Source of the DNA: Oncomelania hupensis
Taxonomy: Eukaryota; Mollusca; Gastropoda; Littorinimorpha; Pomatiopsidae
Direction: 5' to 3'
DNA length: 64,000 nucleotides
Assembly: GCA_036898135.1 (NCBI GenBank)
Contig: CM072513.1
Location: forward strand, 12,829,102 to 12,893,101
The notes beneath the pieces were generated by a model that was not told where the DNA came from, did no database searches, and saw only the letters and a program-made list of their open reading frames with translations. Both the position numbers and the translations under genes were made by a program. Shown one piece after another: positions 1-9,884 of the stretch (its first letter is position 1; the number at the start of each line of letters is the position of its first letter).

Positions 1-1
1 G

Positions 2-67
2 GAACTGGAAGGTGACATGTCAAAACCCCCTGCCAAGAAGCAGAAGAAAATTGAGTTTTTTTATTAA
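2..67 (+). CDS. possible C-terminal end of an unrecognised protein (partial)
   Basis: The frame that opens at base 2 is open to a TAA at 65-67 and encodes a short lysine-rich tail that ends KKQKKIEFFY. A basic tail followed by a few hydrophobic residues is plausible for a nuclear protein, but 21 codons cannot prove coding. No family is recognised and no clear polyadenylation signal follows within 150 bases. If real, it is the last exon of a gene lying to the left of the window, separate from the plus-strand gene at 11.7-17.2 kb. Confidence 0.25.
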   Translation, partial: ELEGDMSKPPAKKQKKIEFFY

Positions 68-674
68 GTGAAATGACAGGATAGGAAACATTTCCCTTTG
101 CAGAAAATACAAAATCAGCTGTGAAATCTCGCTAAGGTCAAATATAATACTGCACTGCATGAGTGTGGGTGTGTGTGTGTGTGTGTAATTAGAATCAGAA
201 TTTTCTCTTGTTTTCAAACCAAAGGAAATGTTACTTTCAGCTGTCAGGACAGGCCTCCGAAGTGACTTAGAAAGGGAAAAAACGCTTATTTTCGGCGGGG
301 GGATTCGCCTGGCACCCCCCACAATGGCGCTGCCCCTTGACCCCGCCGGGGCCTACGGTGGCCCCTGGACCCCAGCCGAAAAGTCAGTACTCCCAAACCA
401 CTTTTCACCATTCCCAGGCCTGCCCCTTGATACCTTCCGTACCCCCCTTGTAACCTACCTGTACCCTCCTTGATACTTCCCCGTTGATCATTTCGCAGGT
501 ATGGATGAAAGGAATCGACATTCATTTAATTTCATTAGGTAAATTAACGTCCCCGGACATCGACCATCACCATACCCCCTTATATATACCTGTATCTCCG
601 TTATGCCTACCCATGCCCCTTTAAACCTACCCGTAGCCCCCTTTTACCTACACGTACCACCCCATCCCGATCCT

Positions 675-724
<50 letters not shown>

Positions 725-956
725 TTGAATATAGAATAATACAAATAGAAATCATAAAAACACCAAGGTTTTAAAATAAAATTTGATATAAGATATTATA
801 ATTATAATAATAATAATAATAATTATTATTATTATTATTATTATTAGTTTATAAATAATAATAATAATAAATAAGTTAAAAGTAAAAAGCCTAAATTAAA
901 AAGAAAAATATCCATATTGTAGTGTAAAAAAAAAATAACATAAAAAAAATATGGCC
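68..956. other. non-coding stretch with simple repeats
   Basis: No convincing gene is visible. It holds a (GT)n run near 165-187, a C-rich stretch at about 300-665 with degenerate repeats of a CCTACCYGTACCCC-like motif, a (TAA)n microsatellite at 677-723, and AT-rich ATT/AAT tracts at 800-870. Confidence 0.6.
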
Positions 957-1028
957 CGCAGGAGATTTATACTTGGGTCACCTGCACGGTAGGCGAATGT
1001 CTTACTAAGTGAGCTACCAAGGCTTCGT
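957..1028 (-). repeat. tRNA-like pseudogene or SINE head
   Basis: Read on the minus strand, the segment resembles a tRNA. An A-box-like TAGCTCACTTAGTAAGA lies near the 5' side and a degenerate B-box region near the 3' side. The outer ends GCC... and ...GGGC can pair partly, as an acceptor stem would. The B box departs strongly from GGTTCGANNCC, so this is not a functional tRNA. It may be the head of an old SINE, because the sequence beyond it is T-rich and simple. Confidence 0.35.
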
Positions 1029-1424
1029 ATAAAGACCATCAATTTTTTGGTCTGTGTGGGAAAAAATGCTGAAACCTCGATTCGAGTTTTAATTAATCAA
1101 ATTTAATTAGTTAAACACAAAATTTTGTAAGATTGGTGACATGAGTGCAAAAGTGTTTTGAATGGAAATAATACAAATTTGCGGGATTACGGAACGGCAC
1201 GTTCTTGACATGGGTTGAATCGAAACCGCGCGCGGATTGAAGCTATTGCAGTTTGTGAACATTTTGTTTATTTATTTATCTCAGAAACGGTTAAACGTTC
1301 GGTAAGGAAATGTCGGCTATAACGATTTCGCGGGTTTTGAGCGCACAGCAGGCCGATCCGCAGCGCCTAGGACCTGCCCAGATCAGCGTCCATACCGAAC
1401 AAACTTTACAGTAGATATATATAG
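1029..1424. other. unclassified non-coding stretch
   Basis: No open frame, RNA or recognisable repeat is seen. The stretch ends where the truncated LINE begins, at the AT-rich junction just before GAAGATGGAGATGACAAG. Confidence 0.5.
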
Positions 1425-1918
1425 AAGATGGAGATGACAAGGGAGCGCAGCAGCCTTACCTTGGAATGTAGACTGATGGTCCCGTCTTTCCAAATTGGCT
1501 TCAAGTTCAACCTTGCCAGGGCAGCAGTTGTTTGTGTGATCCTGGAGAGGACTTCCTGTCGGGACCCATTGTCTGATACAATGGCTCCTAAATAATACTT
1601 ATTTCCATTCCATAGGCTCTGGAGGTGGTGTCAAGCCTCTGGACCAGCTGTTCAAGTTCTTGTTTTTCTCCAGCCAATCCATCAATGTCATCCGCAAAAC
1701 GGAAGGTTGGAGATTGCTCTTCCCGCTATGCTGGCTGTGCCTTCGTGATCTGCAAGGGCATATGACATGATGCGCTCTAGGAAGATGTTGAAGAGTGTTG
1801 GAGAGAGTAGGCATCCCTGACACACCGATTGTTGTTCTGAACCAGTTTCCGATGGCACTGTTGTGGAGGACTGCACTGGTAGCCTTGTCATACAAGCTTT
1901 TGATGACTTCAATAATTT
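1425..1918 (-). pseudogene. second half of the split LINE reverse transcriptase
   Basis: Minus-strand frames give KSLYDKATSAVLHNSA, then QGCLLSPTLFNIFLERIM, then the region of the FADDIDGLAG catalytic motif of RT. The frame is shifted just before FADD by an extra base. Compared with the copy at 51768-52720, about 100 bp are missing at 1591-1597. The segment stops abruptly near 1425, which removes the C-terminal domain. Confidence 0.8.
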
Positions 1919-1926
1919 TAGGGCTG

Positions 1927-1958
<32 letters not shown>

Positions 1959-2165
1959 TACTGTATTTATAATGCGCTTATCTTATAATAATTATAACTC
2001 TAAGCGCGCACTCACAACTCACGCACGCATGTGCACGCTTTAGACAATGACACATGTAACAATTACGCAAAAAATACATTCACTCAAATATACTCATACC
2101 ACAAACAGACCAGACACTATATGCAAGAGACAGCTGGCGATGGGGTGCGTAGTGAGGTCATAGTG

Positions 2166-3920
2166 TTAGAACTGCTTGAAAAGGTAAGTTTTGAGGGCAG
2201 ACTGGAAGGAGGTGGGAGAGGGTTTCTGACGGAGAGAGAGTGGAAGAGTATTCCAGATGGATGGGCCGTAGACAGAGAAGGAGCGGGACCCGAACGTGCT
2301 GAGTTTGGAGCGAGGAATGCGGAGGCGGAGAGGGTCGGAGGCAGAGCGAAGAGAGCGAGAGGGAATGTATGGGTGAAGTAAGTCAGAGAGATAGAGAGGA
2401 GCGGAGTTGTTGAGGGACTTGTAGCAGAGAGACAAGGTCTTGTATTGAATGTGTTGGGAGATGGGAAGCCAGTGTAGGGCTTTGAGCAAGGGAGTGACGT
2501 GGTCAGATTTCTTCTTTCTGAGGACGAGGCGGGCAGTATTGTTTTGAACGCGTTGGAGAGGGAGAGTGGGGGAGCGGGGAAGGCCGGAAAGAAGGGAGTT
2601 GCAATAGTCGATGCGAGACAGGATGAGGGAGACAGCAAGTTTGGTGGCAGCTTCAGTGGTGAGGTATTTTCTGATCTGACTGATTCGACGGAGGTGGAAG
2701 TAGCAGGCCCGGGCGGTTGCAGAGACAAAGCTAGTCATTGAGAGAGAAGAGTCAAGGATAACGCCAAGGTTCTTGGCAGAGTCGGAGAGAGGGATAGAGG
2801 TACCGTCAAGCTGAAGATGGAGAGAGGAGGGGAGCTGAGGGAGTTTCTGGCGTGTGCCTACCAGCATGGCTTCCGTTTTGTCGTCGTTCAGTTTAAGTTT
2901 GTTTGCTGTCATCCAGTCCTTCACGTCTTCACAGCAGTCGGCCGTGCGAGTCAGGAGTGCCTGAATGTTGTCAGGTTTGTCTTTGTCTTGTAGTTGTGAG
3001 TCGTCAGCATAGAAGTGGTGGTTTATGTGATGAGACTGGATGATGTTGGTCAGAGGGGAGGTGTAGAGTGTAAAAAGGACCGGACCCAGGACAGATCCCT
3101 GAGGAACTCCGCAGGAGAGCCTAACTGGGTCAGAGGATATGCCATCGATGATAACGGACTGCCGTCTGTCAGAGAGGTAGGAAAGAAACCAGGAGTGAGC
3201 GGAGTCAGTGATGCCAAAGGAGTGTTGAAGGCGGTGGAGGAGGATAGAATGGTCAATAGTGTCGAAGGCGGCAGAGAGATCGAGTAGGGTAAGAAGGGAG
3301 ATGTTGCCTGAGTCAGTTGAGAGAAGAAGATCGTTCAGAATATGTAAAAGGGCTGTTTCAGTGCTGTGGTGCTTGCGATAGGCAGACTGGAAGGGACCGA
3401 GGAGATTGTTGATGGTGAGGTGAGCGTTGAGCTGGTTGAGGACAACCTTTTCAAGTAGCTTAGACAGAAAAGAGAGATTGGAGACTGGGCGATAGTTTTT
3501 GAGGTCATTTGGGTCAAGGTTGTGTTTTTTGAGGAGAGGGCGAACGATGGCAGACTTGAAGATATCAGGAACGGAGCCAGTTTCTAGAGAGGTGTTGATG
3601 ATATCGGTGATGAAAGGCAGAAGTTTTGGGAGACCGTCCAAATACAGGGAAGCTGGGAGGGGGTCTAGTTCACAGGTTTTGAGAGACATAGTCTTTATGA
3701 TTTTGAGAACTTCTGCCTGAGAGAGAGAGCAGAAAAATGAGAGGGGGGTGCCTGTGAAGGGGGAGTCAGGAGGGCAAGGCGGAGATGGTAGAATGTCAAG
3801 TGTGTTGCGCAGAGATTGAATTTTGTCAGAGAAATAGGTGGAAAAGGCGGATGGGAGTTCTTCTTTTTTGTGTGTGTTGGGGAGTGGAGATTCTTTAGGT
3901 GTGCCTAAGAGTTTGTTCAT
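2166..3920 (-). pseudogene. reverse transcriptase of the CR1/L2-like LINE
   Basis: A 584-residue open frame with the full set of LINE RT blocks in order: NYRPVSNLSFLSKLLEK, FQSAYRKHHSTETALL, LLDLSAAFDTIDHSILL (motif A), GVPQGSVLGPVLFTLY (motif B), and FYADDSQL (the catalytic YADD, motif C). The thumb-like and C-terminal region follows, to ...LKTYLFKQF at the stop. Catalytic aspartates of motifs A and C are visible, so this domain could still be intact. The link to the endonuclease (3920-4283) is broken by frame changes and the element is 5'-truncated, so it is treated as a pseudogene. It would reverse-transcribe the LINE RNA at nicked target DNA. Confidence 0.88.
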
Positions 3921-4282
3921 CGTAGCGTAGAGAGTTTTGGAAGAAGTGGATTCTAGGATTTTGTTTTGGAGGTGTTTGCGTTTGGCATCAGAGATCAGTC
4001 TGCAGACTTTGGATCTGATGGTTTGGAAAATCTGTCTGTGAACGGTTAGGCCAGATAAGCGCCAACGGCGCTCAGCTTGCCGACGCTCACGCTTGGCCGT
4101 TGCTATCTCATGGGTGAGCCAGGGGGAAGGGAGTCGGTCGGGCCTGGAGCAGGAGGTGACAGGGGCATGGTTGTCAAGAAGTTTACGGAGAGAGGAATCA
4201 AAGTGAGATGCAAGATCAGAGGAGGAAGCGTCAGAGAGAAGGTCGACAGCTTCGGCGAAGAAGATCTCACGGTTGACAGGTT

Positions 4283-4909
4283 TTAGTTTGCGGCGAGAGA
4301 CAAGGAGTTGTTGTTTGTGAGGGGGAGGTAGATTGAGGAAGACGAGAATAGCGAGGTGGTCGGAGGGGAGTACAGAGGAGATGTCAGAGTCGAGAGTTTA
4401 TCGGAGGTGCGAGTGATGATCCAGTCAATGGTGTGGCCAAGACGGTGAGTGGGTTGTGTGATGTGTTGTGTAAGATTGTGGTTTGAAAGTGACCTGCATA
4501 GGCGTTTTGTGTCCGGGTGATCAGGTTTGTCAAAGTGAAAGTTGAAATCACCAAGGAGGATGTGTTTGCCGGATCGTGTGCTGTAATGGTCGAGGAGGAG
4601 GTCAAATTCAGTAAAGAACATAGAGTTGGTGAGTTTGTTTTGGGAGCTAGGCGGAGGGCGATTGATGCAGGAGAAAATGACTGAGTGGCCGGGGAGTGTT
4701 GCTTTGGCCTCGACATATTCAAATGAGGGATGTGTGAAGGGCAGAGATTGAGTGAAAGAGAGGTGAGCAGAAAGGCAGTCCCTGTAAATGATGGCAATGC
4801 CGCCTCCCCTGGAAGCGCGCGGAAAGGAGGCAAGTCGGTAGCCACTCGGAGTGGCGCTTGCGATAGTAGGTTCGTCACCCACTGGCCGGAGCCATGTTTC
4901 AGTTATCAC
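4283..4909 (-). pseudogene. apurinic-type endonuclease fragment of the CR1/L2-like LINE
   Basis: The 208-residue frame starts at the ITETWL motif and continues with a GGGIAIIYRD stretch and LLGDFNFHFD, the GDFN block of LINE endonucleases. A segment HTIDWIITR then matches the usual run-up to the catalytic SDH region. The first 50-60 residues of a full endonuclease are absent because the insertion is truncated at 4918. The frame is lost before RT begins at 3920. Confidence 0.82.
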
Positions 4910-4928
4910 GACAATATCTAGGTCTGAT

Positions 4929-6548
4929 GTTGTATACTCTCATGGTTGCCCACAGAGCTGCATGCCAGACTCGGTGAAATGCCTTTTTGAAGTCTACGAA
5001 AACATGATATAGATGTTGTTGGTGCTGTAGGTATTTCTCGCAGATTATTCTGAGGTTAAAAATCTGTTCAGTGGTACTTCGCCCTGCCCTGAATCCTGCT
5101 TGCTCTTCAGCTATGATTTGTTCAGCTTGGGGTTTCAACCTGTTGAGTATTATTTTCAGGAGGATCTTGCTAGGATGGCTGATGAGACTGATGGTGCGGT
5201 AATTTTCACATTCCTGAAGGTTACCTTTTTTGGGAAGAGTGATGAAAAGCGACTGGGTCCATGATGTAAGCCACTCCCTTCTGCCAGATCTTGTTACAGA
5301 TAATGGTGATTGCGTCAATAATTGCTTCTCCTCCTGCTTGAAGCAGTTCCACTGGTATGTTGTCCACTCCCGCTGACTTCCCTTTCTTCAGCGATTGCAC
5401 TGCTGCCTCAACTTCTTCTTGGAGAATTGGGAGGATTTCTTCTTCTCTGTTCTCTGGACATGCTAGAACTGATGTGTCTCCGTTTGGTGTGTGGTTGTAA
5501 AGATCAGAGCAGTACTCTGTCCATCTGTCCAAGACTTCTTGTTCTTCTGTAAGGCATATGCCAGACTTGCTTTGGATCATGGATACCTTGGGGTGTTTAA
5601 CACTTGTCAGCCGCTTCACAGTCTGTTAGGCCTTCTTGTTGTTCTTGTTCAGACTGGCATTGATCTTCTATCCAGTTCTCCTTTGCTGTGTGCATGCCTT
5701 TTCGGATGTCATTGTTGATTTTTCGGTAGGCATCAGCTCCCCTGTGAGGTGTTCTTTTCTTTTTCTTTTTCATCTCTCTTCGTTTATCACACAGGTCCAA
5801 AAGTTCAGGTGTGATCCACAGCTTCTTCTTTGGCCGGTGCTTTCCAAGGATCTCCGTGGCGGCATCTGTCACAACTAAGTTGAAGGTGGTGGTCATGGTG
5901 TTGACATCTACTTCACCAGCTCCCAAAATGAGCAGTGGTGCAAATTTCCCTCCAATTGTGGCCTGAAATATTTCTGACACCTTTGGGACTTGCAGTTTGT
6001 CCAGGTAGAGCTTCAGTCTAGTGCACTTTGCTGTGTTTAATCTCTTCAAGTGAAGCCGAAAAGACATCACGAGATTGTGGTCACTTCCGATGTCTGCTCC
6101 TGGAAAAGTGCATGTCCTGCCAATGTTGATGCTTGATCTGAAGCGTTTCTTGACCATGATTTAGGCGATCTGGTTGTGATGCTCCCCGCCATATCCATCG
6201 TCTGGGTTTTTTGTGGAGATCAAGCGTGTTTGCCAGTATCAGATTGTTGTATCTGGCAAACTCCAACAGTCTCAGACCCCTGTCATTTGTCTCGTTGTTG
6301 CAGTGGTGTCTACATGTGTCTCTCCAGTTGTCGTGCGCATCTTGGCCAACCTTGGCATTCCAGTCGCCTTCCACTATGACTTTGTCCTTCTTCGTCACTT
6401 GGTCAAGGACAGCCTGTAGATTTTCATAGAAATCCTCCACTTCGCTGTCGTCATAGTCTGATGTTGGGGCATAGGCCTGGATGATGGTGATGTTGAAAGG
6501 GGCTGCTCTCAGACGGATGGTAATGAGTCTACTGGAGACTAGGCGCAA
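4929..6548 (-). pseudogene. endonuclease C-half and RT N-half of the split LINE
   Basis: Three overlapping minus-strand frames carry the middle of the old LINE. The 6548-6081 frame holds APTSDYDDSEVEDFYENL and VEGDWNAKVG (endonuclease GDWN block). The 6157-5597 frame holds GADIGSDHNLVMS, with the catalytic SDH motif. The 5619-4929 frames hold KGKSAGVDNIPVELLQAGG, NYRTISLISHPSKILLK, AGFRAGRSTTEQIFNLR and VDFKKAFHRVW (motif A, whose usual FDR reads FHR). Frame changes near 6100, 5600 and 5280 and the later insertions make it non-functional. Confidence 0.85.
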
Positions 6549-6690
6549 CCCATGACAGTGGCTAGAATGTTCTTGTGGACCAAGAATCCAACTCCGTGTT
6601 CTTGCCTGTCATCTCTACCGCTGAAATAAAGCTTGTGGCCTTTGTCGGTCGTTGTTTCACCTATGCCTTTTCAGCGCAGTTCGCTGATCC

Positions 6691-9095
6691 TATGGGAAGA
6701 TGCTATACTTGACTGTTGCTATGGCAACATTCCCCATGCATATAAATCTTTTCAGCTCCCTAAAATCGGACTATCCGATCACGACTCTGTACATTTGATC
6801 CCTTCATATAAACCTAAAATACTAACTGAGTCTGTCGTTGCCAAAACTGTAAAAGTATGGTCGGATGATTGTGTTGAGCAATTGCAGGGTTGTTTCGATT
6901 GCACAGACTGGAATGTTTTTCTTGATTCCTCTGATGATGTTAATCAGGCTGCTGATGTGGTCACTGACTATGTTAAATTCTGATGATGATTAGACATGAT
7001 TATTCCAACCAAACAAGTCAAAATCTATCCAAACAACAAGCCCTGGGTCTCAAGATCACTGAAAAATACTATTAATAAAAAGAAAATTGCATTTCAAACT
7101 GGGGATAGGGAAGAAAGAAAGAGGGTTCAGAGGAAATTAAGGGAGGAAATACGTGCAGCTAAGTTAGAATATAAAGAGAAAGTTGAACGTCAGTTCCAGT
7201 CAGGCAACATAAGGGATGCTTGGAAGGGGTTGAAAACCTTATCAGGCCAGAATAAACCTCAGAGCAGTGGTTGCCTGCGAAGTGAAGATGAAAAGTTAGC
7301 TTTCTCTAACGAGCTGAATGATTTTTATTGTCGTTTTGAACGCAATGATTTGAGTGACAGTTTGTCTGAAGTTTTGGTTGATCTTCAGGAAAGGGTGAGA
7401 AATGGGGAGGGAGATGCTTCTGGTGATTTTGAGATCCGGGATTTGGTGGTTGAGTCCCACTTCAAGAGAATAAACCCCCGTAAGGCAATGGGTCCAGATG
7501 GCTTGTGTGGAAAACTGTTGAAAGTATGTTCTGCTCAGTTATGTGTTGTTTTCAGTCATTTGTTTTCTTTATCATTGAAACAATGTGCTGTCCCCTCAGT
7601 CTGGAAAAATGCCACTATCTGTCCTGTTCCAAAGTCTAGAAGCCCATCTGAGTTGAATGACTATAGGCCCGTTGCACTCACCAGCATCGCCATGAAATGC
7701 TTTGAGCGTATCGTCTTGAAAAAACTTCTCTCTCAAACACAACAGTTTCTTGATCCTTTTCAGTTCGCATACAAGCAAGACAGATCCACTGACGACGCAA
7801 CACTCACTCTACTCAACAACGCTTATACACAGCTGGATAATCCTAGTTCTTTCGTTAGGATTCTCTTTATCGATTTTTCTTCTGCTTTTAATACGATACA
7901 ACCTCATCTCATGGCGCTCAAACTTCTGGCCCTTGACGTCAATCCCAGGCTTATCCTGTGGATAGTCAGCTTTCTAGTTCACAGATCTCAGTCAGTCTGC
8001 TTCCAGCGAGCTCTCTCCTCTACTCGAACTACATCAACTGGCTCCCCTCAGGTCACTGTACTATCTCCTGTTCTGTTTACTCTGTACACCAACGATTGCA
8101 CAGGCTCTGAAAATACACCTCTCATTAAGTACTCAGATGACTCTGCCCTTCAAGACCTCTCCAACTCTGCAACTGTTTATCTCAAGGAAGTGCAAAGGTT
8201 TATTGCATGGTGCAAAGAGAATTTTTTAAATATAAATGTGAAGAAAACTAAAGAACTGATTATTGATTTTAGAAAAAGCCCATCTGCTGTGCCTGACTTA
8301 GTGATTGATGGAGAAAAGGTGGAGAGAGTCTTGGAATACAAATATCTGGGAACAATACTTGACAATAAGCTTACCTTTGATTCCAACACTACTTCCATCC
8401 ATAAGAAATGTCAGTCAAGAATATATTGCCTCCAGAAATTGCGCTCTCTGAAAGTCAACAAGTCTGTTTTATGTAACTTTTACAGATGTTTTATTCAATC
8501 GGTGCTGACCTTTGGTTTTCTTTGCTGGTTTGGAGGTCTCAGTGTGAGGAGTAAGAATGTGTTGGATAGAATTGTGAAGGTGTGTGGGAAAGTGGTGGGT
8601 GAAAAGCAGGAGAGTTTGTGTGTGTTGTACGAAAGGCAAGTAAGAAAGAAAGCGAGCATGATTGTAAGAGACTCCACTCACATCCTAGCCCAGCACTACC
8701 AGCTCCTTCCTTCTGGTCGCCGTTTCAGAGTGCCAACTGTTTCTACAGTTAGAGCTAAGAACAGTTTTGTACCCAAATCAGTACAAATTCTTAATAAGTG
8801 TTGACTGAATGAGTTCGGTGCGAGTGGTTTATGGGTGTGGATGTGGGTGTGTGTGTTTGTGGGTAGGTGTTTTATTTATTTATGTTGAAGTGCAATAAGG
8901 ACATGTAGTGTGATATGTATTTTCAGTTTTACAATGTGTCGGAACTGTTTTTGTTAATATGTACATAAGCGTGATTACACGTACATGTTTACATGTTTAT
9001 AGTATTGTTACATTTTATTACCTTTTGCTGACAGCAAATCCATGTTAGAATTTCTCCTTGGAGATAATAAAGTTTTCTGAATCTGAATCTGAAAT
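6691..9095 (+). mobile_element. Rex1-like LINE, 5'-truncated, inserted in the older LINE
   Basis: A plus-strand non-LTR element starts at 6691 inside the end of its endonuclease and ends at 9095 in a short repeated tail (TCTGAA units after AATAAAG). The same 7 bases, CTGATCC, flank it at 6684-6690 and 9096-9102. Outside these bases the minus-strand LINE resumes in phase (LGISELR, then KGIGETTTD after one mutated Trp codon). The RT blocks resemble Rex1/Babar-type LINEs. The element points opposite to its host LINE. Confidence 0.87.
6996..8804 (+). pseudogene. Rex1-like reverse transcriptase
   Basis: A 602-residue frame with MGPDGL, NDYRPVALTSIAMKCFERIV, FAYKQDRSTDDATLTLL, ILFIDFSSAFNTI (motif A) and IKYSDDSALQDL (motif C, YSDD rather than the usual FADD). 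It ends in the typical C-terminal segment DSTHILAQHYQLLPSGRRFR. Motif B reads SPQVTVLSP where the family has PQGxVLSP, so a key glycine is lost. The endonuclease end (6691-6983, with LSDHDSVHLIP) is in the same frame but is cut off by three successive TGA codons at 6981-6989. Activity is unlikely. Confidence 0.87.
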
Positions 9096-9102
9096 CTGAT
9101 CC

Positions 9103-9600
9103 CTAAAACGTTCCATCGATAGTGGTCCATCTCGTGGGCCAGTTCTTCTAATTTTCCCTCCGCATTTAGGGTCCTGAATTCCAGGTTCCTATGACAATGT
9201 TATTTCTGGTGTGGATCTTGCTAAGTTGTCCATCAGTAGCACACGTGTCGCCTCCATCCTGGTGGCCAAAGGAAGGCTCGGTCCTTGTTGACCCGGGCGA
9301 CGACCCATCCGGTATGGAGTGAATGGTTTTATTAATCATGCAGTGTGTCTTGGGAAAGAAAGACCTGGCAGGGCCCAATCCTCTCCAGGCTGTTGGCCAC
9401 AGCCGATATCAACGAATACAGTGTGGCTCGCCTTGGCCCTGAGCACGTGGTCGTTAAACCTGTAGTAACATGAGGTTTCTCCGTCCTGGCCGGTGACTTC
9501 TGTGTAGAAGACTTTCGCCCAGTGATGCGGTGCTGACATCACCCCTGTTAGTCGCCTCTAATGACACGTCGGGAAACGTTGGGTCTATTCTAATCAGTGC
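9103..9600 (-). pseudogene. 5' part of the split LINE with start of endonuclease
   Basis: On the minus strand the endonuclease start IGTWN is followed, after a 1-2 base deletion, by RTLNAEGKLEELAHEMDHYRW and NVLGISELR, the usual N-terminal block of this LINE endonuclease family. Upstream to about 9600 lies a leader with two short open frames and no recognised domain. The block stops at 9102, where the Rex1-like LINE is inserted. Confidence 0.8.
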
Positions 9601-9749
9601 CCGAACCCCCATGTATAAGATTTGTGTTATTTATGTCTGTAGTGGCCGAGTAGCATTTAATCTTTACAGGTTTGTCCTTTGTTGGTGGTATTAGTGGTTC
9701 ATTTTATAGTAGTATTTGTATTCATAATTGCTAGATTTAGTGAGGAATT

Positions 9750-9884
9750 GAAGGCGGAGAATGTTTATATGCTGTTGTTGTGATGTGTGTGTCTCAATGT
9801 ATGATCTAACCATATATAGATGGCTGCCTGTTTATGTGCTGTTATTGTGATGTGTGTGTCTCAATGTGGGATCTAACCATATAT
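9750..9884 (+). repeat. tandem repeats, about 66-bp unit
   Basis: Units of the type ATATAGATGGCTGCCTG ... TGTGATGTGTGTGTCTCAATG ... GATCTAACC occur at least twice here and resume at 11588, on the other side of the TIR element at 9885-11587. The array was therefore the target of that insertion. Confidence 0.65.

Larger units (their letters stand above)
1929..4918 (-). mobile_element. CR1/L2-like LINE, 5'-truncated, inserted in the older LINE
   Basis: The element lies on the minus strand and begins at 4918, inside the N-terminal part of its apurinic-type endonuclease. It continues through RT and ends in a (TTA)n tail at about 1929-1960. The flanks are near-identical: TAGGGCTGAT at 1919-1928 and TAGGTCTGAT at 4919-4928, a 10-bp target-site duplication with one mismatch. 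Removing the element rejoins the RT codons of the surrounding LINE. This order shows the CR1/L2-like element is the younger of the two. Confidence 0.88.
1425..9600 (-). mobile_element. endonuclease-RT LINE split by two later LINE insertions
   Basis: A minus-strand non-LTR retrotransposon of the type often annotated in molluscs as craniofacial-development-protein-2-like endonuclease/RT. Read 5' to 3' it runs from about 9600 to 9096 (start of endonuclease), resumes at 6690 down to 4919 (rest of endonuclease and first half of RT), and resumes at 1928 down to 1425 (second half of RT). The reading context continues exactly across each break: ...LGISELR at 9103/6690, and ...YNIRP followed by KIIEVIKSLYDK at 4929/1918. 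The C-terminal part seen in the copy at 51768-52720 is missing here, and about 100 bp are deleted near 1591. It is inactive. The 5' boundary near 9600 is approximate. Confidence 0.85.

Noticed and set aside
286..525. Open frames on both strands in a C-rich stretch
   Set aside because: Low-complexity repeats explain them. No family resemblance and no supporting splice or start context.
484..532. Possible 37-bp micro-exon between TTTCGCAG and GTAAAT
   Set aside because: Splice-like signals are present, but the predicted peptide is tiny, no flanking exon in phase was found, and chance occurrence is likely.
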